Shown piece by piece: positions 25,288 through 32,844 of a stretch of DNA of 64,000 nt. The position numbers and the translations under genes are program-made. Under the pieces are notes generated by a model. It made no database searches, was not told the DNA's origin, and worked only from the letters and a program-made list of their open reading frames with translations. Origin of the DNA: Cotesia glomerata (Eukaryota > Arthropoda > Insecta > Hymenoptera > Braconidae); assembly GCF_020080835.1 (NCBI RefSeq), contig NC_058164.1:25489770-25553769 (forward strand), in the 5' to 3' direction. How positions within the stretch are numbered: the stretch's first letter is position 1; every line of letters begins with the position of its first letter.

Positions 25288-26858
25288 CCATCATCATCAG
25301 CGCCAGCAGCATCTTCATTACTAATCATGAAAATTGATTCTAGGATACGGCGCCAATACCTGGGTTGTACCATGAAGATATTCAGCGGAGATCCAACCCG
25401 CCATCACGTAGCGGAAAACGTTAAGAGTGGAGATCCGCTTACCTTAGTCATCGGTATCGACAAACAAGAGATGTTCGGGTTGAAGATTTCGGATTGCATG
25501 GTCGAGACGGTCTGGGTTGGGAGGAGCAGCTTTGACTTATCAATGATGAAGAGGTAAGGAAAACGTGATCAAGCGTCTTGATCTTCCAACTAAATATCCC
25601 CGACAAAATATCTCCGACAAAATATCCCTGAGAAATATCCTTGAGACTAAATATCACAAAAATCCATGATCAAAAGGCACAATACGGTTTTGGTTTTATA
25701 AAGAATCTGTATTTTCAAGGTTTAACATTATACATATACATATAAGTAATAAGTATTCAAATTTGGTTGTTATCTAATAATAATACTATCCAAAATCCGT
25801 TATTAATATATTTTGTTACCTGTTCTATAAAATTTTAAATAGATTTTCGGCAACGATAATAATTAATAATGCAATGGAAAAAAGTAATTAAAAAATCCTT
25901 ATGCATTGGTACCCGAGTCGAAAAAATGAACTTAGATGAGCTTAAATGAATTGTTTCAATATCCTCTAAATTAAAATAGATAAAATAAAAATTTATCTGA
26001 GTTAAGTAAGTATCGAATTATCGCAAAAATATGGTCCCCGATTCCTTATTGGCTGAAAAATATGAGCGCGCTAGCTTCTCTAATTTAAATTCTAGTAGCA
26101 GTTAAGTTAATTTTTTCAACTCAGTTTAATTTAATTATTTAAGATATTTTGTCCGGAGATATTTTGTCAGAGGATCAAGAATCATGAAACCAAAAGAAAG
26201 CCTATAAAAGAGTGAAGTTAACACTCAAACACTTTCTAACCTATTTAACATTACAGATGTCCTATTGACGGCGAAATAATGGGACAATTCACATACAGCG
26301 AGGGACAAAACGCGAAGCAAAGGTCAATTTTCAGGCTCATAAATTTCCTTACACACTGCCAGCGTTTACTACCAATGCAACGTGAGACTGTGTACCAAAC
26401 ATGGCGACGGATGCTCCGGTACGGTAAGTTGCCCAAATAAAACTCTAATCAATTTGGAATAAGGTTGGAGTTCGCTAATTACCAAACTACCCACAGCCGC
26501 CATCTTTGCAACGAGGATCAGCAGAAGGAAGAGCTACCGGGAGATTAGACGACCAAAGATGTCGCTTTGGGCGGTACTCATAGCGACCATTGAAGTCTAC
26601 AGCGGCCTCTACGTTAATGAAGCTTCGGACCTTGGCAGGGAATCTGAACTTACTGATGATGTCTTTCGAGAAAGGGTAATTTTTCAGTTTGAAGATAATA
26701 ATAATTATTATTATTAATGGAAAATTCATGCCAGACTATCTCGACGAAGCGGACGGCACATCTGCATATCACAAAAGAAGCTTCGCAGTGGAATTGCTAT
26801 CGCAGGGTTGATTCTCATGATCGCTGTGGTAGCCGCCATCTTGGTTCTACGCTGCTAA
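5767..26858 (+). CDS. ZP-domain single-pass membrane protein, multi-exon, frame-disrupted (whole gene span)
   Basis: Recognised exons are 5765-5802, 13449-13524, probable PAN-type exons near 21.31-21.45 and 24.25-24.60 kb, and 25056-25224, 25344-25553, 26257-26423 and 26497-26858. The order is signal peptide, PAN/apple-like region, ZP domain, C-terminal membrane helix. That matches insect ZP proteins of the neyo/nyobe/trynity/nompA group, which shape apical extracellular matrix and cuticle. Family membership rests on the ZP motifs (FNTIVVQPHLKLVTNQGRG; DPLTLVIGIDKQEMFGLKIS; CPIDGEIMGQFTYSEGQ; VYSGLYVNEASDLG). The exact paralogue is not resolved. Each ZP exon has one or more single-base frame breaks, some in homopolymers (for example GGG where GG restores PGCTM). 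This is either consensus error or recent pseudogenisation. Introns reach 7.6 kb and are packed with repeats. Linking the first exons to the ZP exons is inference from strand, phase and family architecture. Confidence 0.55.
5870..7250. repeat. AT-only degenerate tandem array
   Basis: Long irregular array of units such as TTAATAAGAAAGAATTTTTT, GATTCTTAATAATT and TTTATAAAATAATTATTAAA, in many alternating orders, with almost no G or C. It fills the middle of the first coding intron. Confidence 0.8.
7251..8090. other. unassigned intronic sequence
   Basis: Mixed-composition sequence without a supported exon. The frame at 7744-7968 has no splice context or recognisable motif. Confidence 0.4.
8095..9475 (+). 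repeat. three tandem copies of a 467-bp unit with CTCF-like cores
   Basis: Three head-to-tail copies have a period of 465-467 bp, shown by the landmark CCGCTGGGTGGCAATAACC at 8367-8387, 8833-8853 and 9302-9322. Other shared blocks are GTAGATTAAATATCAAAGATATGATC, TCTAAGAATTCTTAAT and CTACAAAAAATGTATCTTATG. A further, inverted and interrupted copy surrounds the X-box minisatellite (11.69-13.44 kb). The landmark matches the CTCF core CCGCNNGGNGGCA. No coding capacity. Confidence 0.8.
9988..10051. repeat. (TA)n microsatellite
   Basis: About 30 uninterrupted TA dinucleotides. The Tyr/Ile-repeat open frames across it on both strands are artefacts of the repeat. Confidence 0.95.
10052..11690. other. 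unassigned intronic sequence
   Basis: AT-rich, no exon or RNA gene recognised. A Pho/YY1-like GCCATCTT lies near 10350. Confidence 0.4.
11821..13165 (-). mobile_element. X-box minisatellite unit, long copy (array 11863-13096)
   Basis: The array is about 1.23 kb of tandem 15-bp units, consensus CGGTTACYATRGCAA. Each unit boundary forms the palindrome GTTACCATAGCAAC or GTTGCTATGGTAAC, which fits the RFX X-box consensus GTNRCC(0-3)RGYAAC. Higher-order blocks of about 450-500 bp repeat inside it (compare the stretches following 11950 and 12360). Both flanks are shared with the short copy at 57932-58255, in inverted orientation: AAAATGTTTAYTRTCGACAA-type sequence on one side and GTTGATGTGACATTTTCATTG-type sequence on the other. 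The sequence therefore moves as a unit. It sits inside an inverted copy of the 467-bp CTCF-like repeat. Its minus-strand frame (12787-13194, repeats of NRCYG) is probably not a gene. Confidence 0.85.
13166..13440 (-). repeat. inverted partial copy of the 467-bp unit
   Basis: GGTTATTGCCACCCAGTAACC (13211-13231) is the reverse complement of the CTCF-like landmark of the 8.1-9.5 kb array. The sequence around it follows the same unit. The other part of the unit lies before the minisatellite (about 11740-11830). Confidence 0.65.
13449..13524 (+). CDS. ZP gene: exon completing the signal peptide
   Basis: The acceptor is TTTTTTTTTCAG at 13448 and the donor ACAT|GTAAGT at 13525. Phase 0 from the start exon gives ILTIIFGEKSVLGA followed by QIPPGYSSLST, ending in phase 1. 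Joined to the preceding exon this gives a short polar N-tip, a hydrophobic core of roughly 20 residues and a small-residue cleavage context (VLG/A), so a secretory signal is likely. It has no recognisable domain beyond that. The rest of the N-terminal region must lie in exons between 13.5 and 25 kb that I could not define cleanly. Confidence 0.6.
13525..14465. other. unassigned intronic sequence
   Basis: No supported exon. A GC-richer patch (13670-14030) carries an AAGATGGCG word and a minus-strand frame (13789-14016) with no recognisable content. Confidence 0.35.
14466..18440. repeat. array of palindromic units with core GTGGGTACTCAAATGAAAG
   Basis: About seven units of roughly 300-480 bp, each an imperfect palindrome. 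The left arm is AAGATATAAGCTCATCCCGATG, GTTACACTCATCAAGAGC and TTTCATTTGAGTACCCACAT. Then comes a (TA)-rich centre, and the right arm is the reverse complement. Palindrome centres lie near 15510, 15840, 17040, 17270, 17600, 17940 and 18280. The first is split by a foldback element (14566-15480). Units are joined by GTATCTTATATATTGTTAAATTGCACTG. After about 17.7 kb the units gain scattered extra bases compared with earlier units. No coding content. Confidence 0.75.
14566..15480. mobile_element. foldback element, about 0.9 kb, with long terminal inverted repeats
   Basis: The left end (GGGTGGCTTTC, AAAAAACCGACTATTTT, GTCTCGGTGAAAAAATGTTAG) is the imperfect reverse complement of the right end (CTAACATTTTTTTCACTCGAGAC ... 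GCGACACTCAC) for at least 150 bp. The inner segment contains a hairpin AGCTGGTTTCTAAGACCAGCT (near 14980). It lies in the AT-rich centre of one palindromic unit, whose two arms are left on either side. There is no transposase. Confidence 0.6.
18441..21310. other. poor-quality or degraded stretch, possible unresolved exons
   Basis: Base composition is clearly richer in GC at 18690-19100 and 20560-21000 than in the flanking introns, which suggests exon remnants of the ZP/PAN gene. No frame stays open for more than about 60 codons and I could not assign any domain. Frames such as 18917-19111 lack supporting motifs. Confidence 0.3.
21315..21450 (+). CDS. possible PAN/apple-type exon of the ZP gene (frame-broken)
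   Basis: A TTTGCATTTCAG acceptor-like site at about 21304 precedes sequence that reads GECCLSE in one frame and RDRVNRPLFP in the next. One extra base would give a CCLSEMDRVN-type string, which resembles the C-x-LSExDR motif of PAN domains in insect ZP proteins. Boundaries are approximate. This is a weak call resting on one short motif plus the gene context. Confidence 0.3.
22257..22880. repeat. diverged tandem duplication, period about 390 bp
   Basis: The segment from 22257 (AATTTATTATAGGATAAATT ... AACACGTGATTTTTT) is repeated, diverged, from about 22650 (AATTTATTATAGGGTTAAATT ... AGCACGTGATTTTTT). Both carry a CACGTG box at the same relative place. No coding content. Confidence 0.55.
22881..24249. 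other. unassigned, possible degraded exon material
   Basis: 23620-24110 is GC-richer (for example a frame reading CTLGDLNWYSSG before a stop), but no domain or clean splice pair can be supported. Confidence 0.3.
24250..24600 (+). CDS. possible PAN/apple-type exon(s) of the ZP gene (frame-broken)
   Basis: One frame reads TEYASGGRDTKNLV, a stop, then FLPRPYDYKYVEN. It recalls the 'DTKxL...YDYxE' end of PAN domains in neyo/trynity-type proteins. Another frame continues open to about 24600. No single frame covers the segment, and several overlapping short frames compete (24280-24537 minus; 24335-24625 and 24420-24602 plus). I read it as damaged or mis-sequenced exon DNA. It could also be unrelated. 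Confidence 0.3.
25056..25224 (+). CDS. ZP gene: ZP-N exon
   Basis: The acceptor TTGTTCTAG ends at 25055 and the donor GCAG|GTATGT begins at 25225. The open frame reads DDGGIEYFNTIVVQPHLKLV, then TNQGRGFHVGCRYQTRNKVV and YRTTNSRC. This is the strongly conserved 'YxNTIVVQ...LVTxQGRGxHVxCRYQT' block of insect ZP domains, including one ZP cysteine. The last 30 bases read better in another frame (SMLQSLPLQ-like), implying a one-base error near 25195. The flanking intron contains an ATC microsatellite. Confidence 0.75.
25251..25299. repeat. (ATC)n microsatellite
   Basis: About 16 ATC/ATCACC triplets lie in the short intron between two ZP exons. The open frames through it (poly-Ile, poly-Ser) are artefacts. 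Confidence 0.9.
25344..25553 (+). CDS. ZP gene: central ZP exon
   Basis: The acceptor is GATTCTAG at 25343 and the donor GAG|GTAAGG at 25554. It encodes, after a one-base correction in the GGG run near 25372, PGCTMKIFSGDPT, HHVAENVKSGDPLTLVIGID and KQEMFGLKISDCMV. In the +1 frame after a second break near 25505 it reads RDGLGWEEQL, a TGA in this assembly, then LINDE. These are the standard ZP 'SGDPLTLVI...FGLxVxDCxVRDGLGWxEQxLINDEGCP' motifs. Three breaks in about 210 bases, all single-base in type, point to sequence error or early decay. Confidence 0.75.
25576..26180. mobile_element. intronic MITE with inverted ends
   Basis: The left end TCTTGATCTTCC ... CGACAAAATATCTCCGACAAAATATC is mirrored by the right end GATATTTTGTCCGGAGATATTTTGTCAGAGGATCAAGA. 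Together they occupy almost the whole intron between two ZP exons. The inside includes CCCGAGTCGAAAAAATGAAC (about 25913), related to the end of the MITE at 45481. It also includes a block CCGATTCCTTATTGGC with GAGCGCGCTAGC that recurs near 58825. No coding capacity. Confidence 0.65.
26257..26423 (+). CDS. ZP gene: ZP-C exon
   Basis: The acceptor is ACATTACAG at 26256 and the donor TACG|GTAAGT at 26424. Frames read in succession give CPIDGEIMGQFTYSEGQNAK, then VNFQAHKFPYT, then SVYYQCNVRLCTKHGDGCSG. This is the conserved ZP-C block with its cysteines. At least two one-base breaks separate these frames (near 26320 and 26358). Without correction the exon does not stay open in the conserved frame. 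Confidence 0.75.
26497..26858 (+). CDS. ZP gene: terminal exon with membrane helix
   Basis: The acceptor CTACCCACAG ends at 26496. Segments in different frames read CNEDQQKEELPGD, VYSGLYVNEASDLGRESELT and DDVFRER, then SICISQ. The final segment GIAIAGLILMIAVVAAILV plus LRC is followed by a TAA at 26856-26858. It forms a hydrophobic helix of about 20 residues and only three residues of cytoplasmic tail in this frame. ZP proteins of this group usually have such a C-terminal anchor after the ZP domain. An AT-rich sequence of about 700 nt with AATAAA follows. Confidence 0.7.
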
Positions 26859-27600
26859 GAGACACAAAAACATTTCGACTTTGAAACCGGCTCGTCTATT
26901 TACAGCGGGCCTTATACTAACACACTGCTTACAGTCACAGCAGTTAAGGTTATAATAAGCTAATAAATTGTATATTAGCGTAAATTCGCTATAGTTAATA
27001 CATTTCTTGCTCAAATGGTTTGCTCGTTGATAGTAAAAGACACTTTGCTATGTTTATTGTGGAAGGAAATCATAGAACTGTCTCAAACTGAACTTAAACG
27101 CTTCATATGTTAATTAAGGTTAACGAAAACAAAATTAATAATTATTAAACCGAGCGTTTGGTAGTTTAAGATACTATAGAACGAATATAAAGTCATGGGT
27201 TACGGTGGCGGGTATGGTTACGTGAGGTTATGTTAACTAATGATCAGAATTTTTTATTCAGACGAGAAATTATTGAGAAACAGTCGCTAAAGAGGCTTTT
27301 TGAGTGAAAAACGGCCCCTTTAAGAGATGGTCTTTCTCGTCTTTTCTCAAAAATACGCAACGTGCAATATTACTCTTTGTTCAATTTTTAAGATACAAGA
27401 CTCAATGCAGCGTGGTTATGTTTTGTCTCATTTATTTTGAGGTTATACGGTGGCATTGGTTCACAGTGGCATTTTTAAGTATTTATAAGTACTTACAAAC
27501 AATTTAATGAGTTTAGATTTTAATGACACTCTGGACCTTTATCGCTCTGACTGCGTTATTTTTATTTTTGTAAATAATTAATAAAACGACTAAATAAAGA
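26859..27600 (+). other. 3' UTR and poly(A) signals of the ZP gene
   Basis: No coding content follows the stop. Two AATAAA hexamers (27580-27585 and 27593-27598) in an AT-rich context are good candidates for the 3' end. The frame at 27304-27507 has no recognisable motif. Confidence 0.4.
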
Positions 27601-28240
27601 TATTTAATAAAAATTGTTTTATTATTATCCTTTAATTCTAATTATGCTGATAAAAGAGGTTAGGGAGTAATATAATTGATTTTTTTTTAATTTGGGAGCA
27701 AAAATATATTGTTTAATAATTAAAATATTTATTAAAGTGAAATAAGTTAGTTGGTTATATTAAATAAATATTGTTGATGGTAATAAAAGGCCGAGGAATG
27801 TTTAAATAAATATTTGTTACCACCAAACAACATTTATTAATAGTTAATAAATATTTATTAGGAGAATTTGTCGGTAGATGGCTGGACACTAGCCAACAGT
27901 TATGTCTATAGATTAGTAGAGCAACAACGACACCTGTACACATATCAATGTGTGTCGCTGAGCCGCCATAATTGTTTGTTTGCGACACGTGTCTAATTAC
28001 TATTGTAGGTTAAACGTTAAGAAACATCTCAACCTTTCTACCCCACTATTTTCTCATTATGTCCAATTTTACAAATGTTCTTTTTGTTAAACTCTGATTT
28101 TGTGATATAAAAAATTTAAAAATATAAGCCTAGCTGAAATATATCATTATTAACTATTTAAATATCCCTATTAAATATTTTTAAAATGGTTTATTAAATA
28201 GTAAGAAATATTTGGTACAAAACAATGTTTAAGAAATAAT
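27601..28240. other. intergenic, nothing recognised
   Basis: AT-rich. A perfect palindrome GACACGTGTC (canonical E-box) lies at 27984-27993. The minus-strand frame at 27755-27988 is not supported. Confidence 0.4.
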
Positions 28241-28244
28241 TTCT

Positions 28245-29005
28245 ATAAGAAATGTTTATTTAATTATTTTCTAAAAAATCATTTGTTAATTAATCTTTTT
28301 AAATACTAAAAATTTGTCTCAGTTACATTGAGAAAAAATTGATATTTAAACTAAAACCCAAAAATCGTGTAATTTATTTGATCAAGTGTTGCAAACTTCC
28401 AACAGGTGGCGCATGATCGCTAAATCTGCTCCTTTGTAGAGAGTTAAGGTCAAATAACTAAATTTTGGTATAAAAAATTTTCTAAAAGCCCTTATCTGTC
28501 TTTTTTAGGTTAATGAACTTAATTTTCATCCGTTATACAATAATTGTCATTAATATTTTCCATAAAATCACATAAAAATAAAAAATTTCATAAATAAACC
28601 TCAAAAATCAGCAGGAATGTTTAAGAAATAATTTCCTATTAAAAAATATTTATTAAATTATTTTCTAATAAATCATTTGTTAATTAATCTTTTTAAATAC
28701 TAAAAATTTTTCTCAGTTACGTGAAAAAAATTGATATTTAAACTAAAACCCAAAAATTGTGTAATTTATTTGATCAAGTGTTGCAAACTTCCAACAGGTG
28801 GCGCATGATCGCTAAATCTGCTCCTTTGTAGATAGTTTAGGTCAAAATAAACTAAATTTAGATATAAAAATTTTCCAAAGCCCTTATCTGTCTTTTTGAT
28901 TAATGACCTAATTTTCATCCGTGATACAATAATTGTCATTAATATTTTCTATAAAATCACATGAAAATAAAAAATTTCATAAATAAACCTTAAATATAAA
29001 TAAGT
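28245..29005. repeat. tandem duplication (period about 392 bp) with CTCF-like core
   Basis: Two long near-identical copies share ATTGATATTTAAACTAAAACC, GATCAAGTGTTGCAAACTTC and the landmark CCAACAGGTGGCGCATGATC (28399 and 28791). They differ mainly by small indels. The landmark fits CC(A)NCAGGTGGCGC, the CTCF core. A third CTCF-like site lies just after, on the minus strand (29025-29041, CACTAGATGGCGCC when reversed). Confidence 0.75.
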
Positions 29006-29041
29006 AGATACAAGAAAGCTTGTGAGGCGCCATCTAGTGTC

Positions 29042-30890
29042 AAAAATTGAATCTTCCTATGACGTAATACTTTATTTCTTCTTAAAAGAATTTCAGGGAG
29101 CCGTCATAACTTAAACAGTAATTAATAAATAAATAATTATATTTATTTATAATATTAAATGGTCAATAATATAAATATATTTAAATAATTATTAATGTGC
29201 AAAGCGACTAACCTGAAAAAATTATTTGTCGTGATTAAATTGGTCCAATATAACAAATGAAAATAAAGAAGAGGAGATACAAGTATTTTTTAGTATTAGT
29301 TTAAATAATTTATTTAATTAAATGTAAATATATTTTTATCGAAAAAATTTAATACTATATTTAACAGTACTTATTTTAAATATAATTACAGTAGAAACTC
29401 AATATTTCTACAAGCTAGGTTAATATTTCTGCAACAAAAAAACATCGGCAGAAAAATAATCGAGATTCTACTATAATTAATAATTAATAATAATATATTT
29501 ATGTATTTATAATTATAATAATAATAATAATATAATTATTAATATACTATTCTATTTAATCTAACAATAAGAAAAAAAAAGCATTTTTTATTAATTAGTT
29601 AACTGGATTCTATGTACAAATATTTTTACAAGTAACAACGAAGAAATAAAAATAATTATTGTTTTAAAAACTATTCTAGTTCCTGAGAAAAAAAATGTTT
29701 CTATTTATTATTTTAATTAGTTTTTCTAGACAGTAAATGAATGATGATATGATAGACTCTAATGATCCAAAAATAAATAATTAAAATTAAAATATTTAGA
29801 TTCTAAAACTACGCTAATAAAATCAAAGGTACAAAAAATTCCGATATTAATATTATTTATTTGAAAGAATAATTTATCGTGTACCAGTAATGAAATTTTA
29901 TTTTAATTAGCATCCCAGGAGTATTCATTCTATCGTAGACTAATGGGAATCCCCGAAAATCTAGATAGGCACACGTTAACCTTAAGTACAATCACCGTTA
30001 TTAAGCAAAGCTGGATGGAATCATTCTTCTTATTTATTTTAGATTTTTTTTTATAATAATTTTTTTAATCACAGACTTTAAAACACTAAAAGCTCATTAA
30101 TTATTTGTTTTTTTTTGTAATTATAAAAATTATTTTTATATAATTGCAGTTCGAATTTTAGAGCCTCAATGTTTACACCAATCCGTGAGTCAGACGGAAC
30201 AATTTGTCGTTTTTATGTTACCACCACTGACAACCTTTTTTTTTTTTGGTAAATTATAAAAAGTTAATTCGGTTTGGAAAAATATAACCTAAATTTTTAA
30301 ACAGTGGTAGTAGCATTTGCGGTGTCAATTTGACACAGTAATTTTAAATGTCACTGAATATTTTATATTTTATTGCCTAATTTACAAAATATCATTTATT
30401 TTTTATTAAATTTCATTTTTTAGCCTTTTTTCTTTATTTATTTGCATTTTTAAAGAAATTTTTAGTAATTAAATGTGAAAATAGAGCAACAGCTGTTCTT
30501 ACGACGCCATCTTGGCACAGCGCGCCAATTCAAGTAAATTTAAAAATAAAATATTAATTCAAATTTTGATAATTATTTACAAGTAAGGTTAACTCTATTT
30601 TTAGCCATATTTAAATTAACAATTAACATTTTTTAATTTAAAAAAAAAAAAAAAATTTTTATTTTTATTTAAATCAGAATTTTTAAATTAACATTTTTTT
30701 TTTTTTAATTAACGTTTTTTTTATCCTACTTATTTTTACGGCGCATTTATAATAAAAAATGTCGTGAAAAAAAAAAAAAATAAAGATTTTGAAGAATTTT
30801 TTTGGCGTCAAAACTTGAAAATAAATTTTGGCTTTCATGTTTTTAGATAAAATTTTTAAATTATCTTTTTTTTGATATTTTTTATTAAAT
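29042..30890. other. intergenic, nothing recognised
   Basis: AT-rich sequence without exons. A short GC-richer patch at 30488-30530 carries GACGCCATCTTGG (YY1/Pho-like). Confidence 0.4.
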
Positions 30891-31305
30891 GAATAAAAAT
30901 AAATTAATTAATTTTGAAATTAATTAATTATTAAATTAATGAATTAATTTTGAAATTAATTAATTTTTAAATTAATGAATTAAATTTCAACTTAATGAAT
31001 TAATTTTGAAATTAATGAATTAATTTTGAAATTAATTAATTTTGAAATTAATTAATTTATTTTGAAATTAATTAATTAATTTTGAAATTAATTAATTTAT
31101 TTTGAAATTAATGAATTAATTTTGAAATTAATTAATTTTGAAATTAATGAATTAATTTTGAAATTAATGAATTGAAATAATTAATTTATTTTGAAATTAA
31201 TCAATTTATTTTGAAATTAATGAATTAATTTTGAAATTAATTAATTTATTTTGAAATTAATTAATTAATTTTGAAATTAATTAATTTTTTAATTAATTAA
31301 AAAAA
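30890..31305. repeat. AATTAATTTTGAAATT tandem array
   Basis: About 25 units of 15-20 bp built from TTTTGAAATTAATKAATTAA. The units are near-palindromic. Confidence 0.85.
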
Positions 31306-32815
31306 TGAATATTACATTTTTTCAAAAAATTTATAAATTTTTCTGAAATTTTGTAAAATTTCTCAAAATTGTCATCATTTTTTTTTTATTATTTATTTTT
31401 TTTTGTATTTTTCAAAATAAATCAAATAAAAATTTAGTTTAAAAAATAAAATAAAAAATAATGGATTAAACTTGTAAATAATTACCCAAATTTTATCCTA
31501 AATTTTACGACATTCACGCGCGTAAAATTTATAAAAAAATAATTTTTAATGAGTATTAAATAAAAGATTAATAACAAAATTTCTATTGTAAAAATTAGCA
31601 AGCTCAATGACAATTTTTAGAAATATTTATATATAGACTTATATCGATTAGAGGCATTATTAAAATATCTTAAAAATCACCCAGATAGATTTTATTACAA
31701 TAAAATAAAATTATTTGTTACTTAACCCCCTTAAAAATTATTTAATACTTTTTAGTTTCAATAAATTAAATTAATGATCCTCCCTAAATAATTATAAATT
31801 TTGTAATCGATTATTTAAAAAAATTATTAACGATTAAAAATAAGATTTTTAACATACAACCTTAAGGCCGGTCAGGATTTTTTAAATTTAAAATTATAAT
31901 TAAAATAGATCCCTAAAAAATATTCCAAGTAAATAAAATAAAAAGCATGAACGTCCTTGAAAAAAATTTTTTTCTCTTTTTTTATTGCTTTAAAAATCTA
32001 ATTATTTTTTTTTTAATTATCCAGTGACATTAAAAATAAATTTTAACATCGAATTTGTTAAAAAATCTTCCTTGAAAAAATAAAAAAATGAAATTATAAA
32101 AATTTATAAAGATTTTTTAGATAAATAATTATAATTTTAAACCTTCAAAAAATTAATTTATCGTTTATATATCTGTAAAATAGCGTTTAAAATAATTTAT
32201 CATTTTTTTATATATATATATTTTTTTATCGTATATATTATTTAATATATAATCTGTAATTATTTAATAGCTAATTTTTATCGAGTATAATTTTAAATAA
32301 ACGCTTTAGCTTATAATTAATAATTCTCGTGTTATTTTTTACACTGTAATTGGGGATGTAAGTGCAATTCCATATTTATTTGTTTTTATTAATGGTTTAT
32401 AAATTTTTATAATAATTAAAATCGAAAAAACATTTTTATTAATCAAATCAACAAAACAAAAAAAACAAACAAAATGATATATTATTATAAATAATTATAA
32501 TAAAATAATAACCTAATTATTAATAAAATAAAAAAGACATTTTTACATTGTTCATTTAAAACCTTACCTTACTTCTCACCCATTACTTAAATCACTTCAT
32601 TGCTTGTTAATCAATACTTAACCTTACTTTCTTTCCAATAATTATAATAATACATATTATCATTATTGTTATTCATACTTTGCGGTATGTTCATTGTAGT
32701 CATTGTTTAAAATAATAATTATTATTCTTTGCTTTTTGTACCAGAGGTGGCAATTTTGTTAATCATATTTTCATTCCTCAAGTGATTTTTAATTAACTAG
32801 TCAATTGCCGATGAA
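31306..32815. other. intergenic AT-rich / downstream of encore-like gene
   Basis: No exons. It probably includes the 3' UTR of the minus-strand encore-like gene, since TTTATT (AATAAA on the minus strand) is frequent, but a specific poly(A) site cannot be chosen. Confidence 0.4.
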
Positions 32816-32844
32816 TTAGCGATTTATTGTGACTTTAACGGTTC
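32816..32844 (-). CDS. encore-like gene: probable last exon
   Basis: The minus-strand acceptor AATTATTTCTTTCAG is followed by GAACCGTTAAAGTC. Joined to the previous exon (CAA G|GA ACC) it gives QGTVKVTINR and a stop. Phase and acceptor quality fit, but the exon is tiny and its residues are not diagnostic. Confidence 0.45.
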
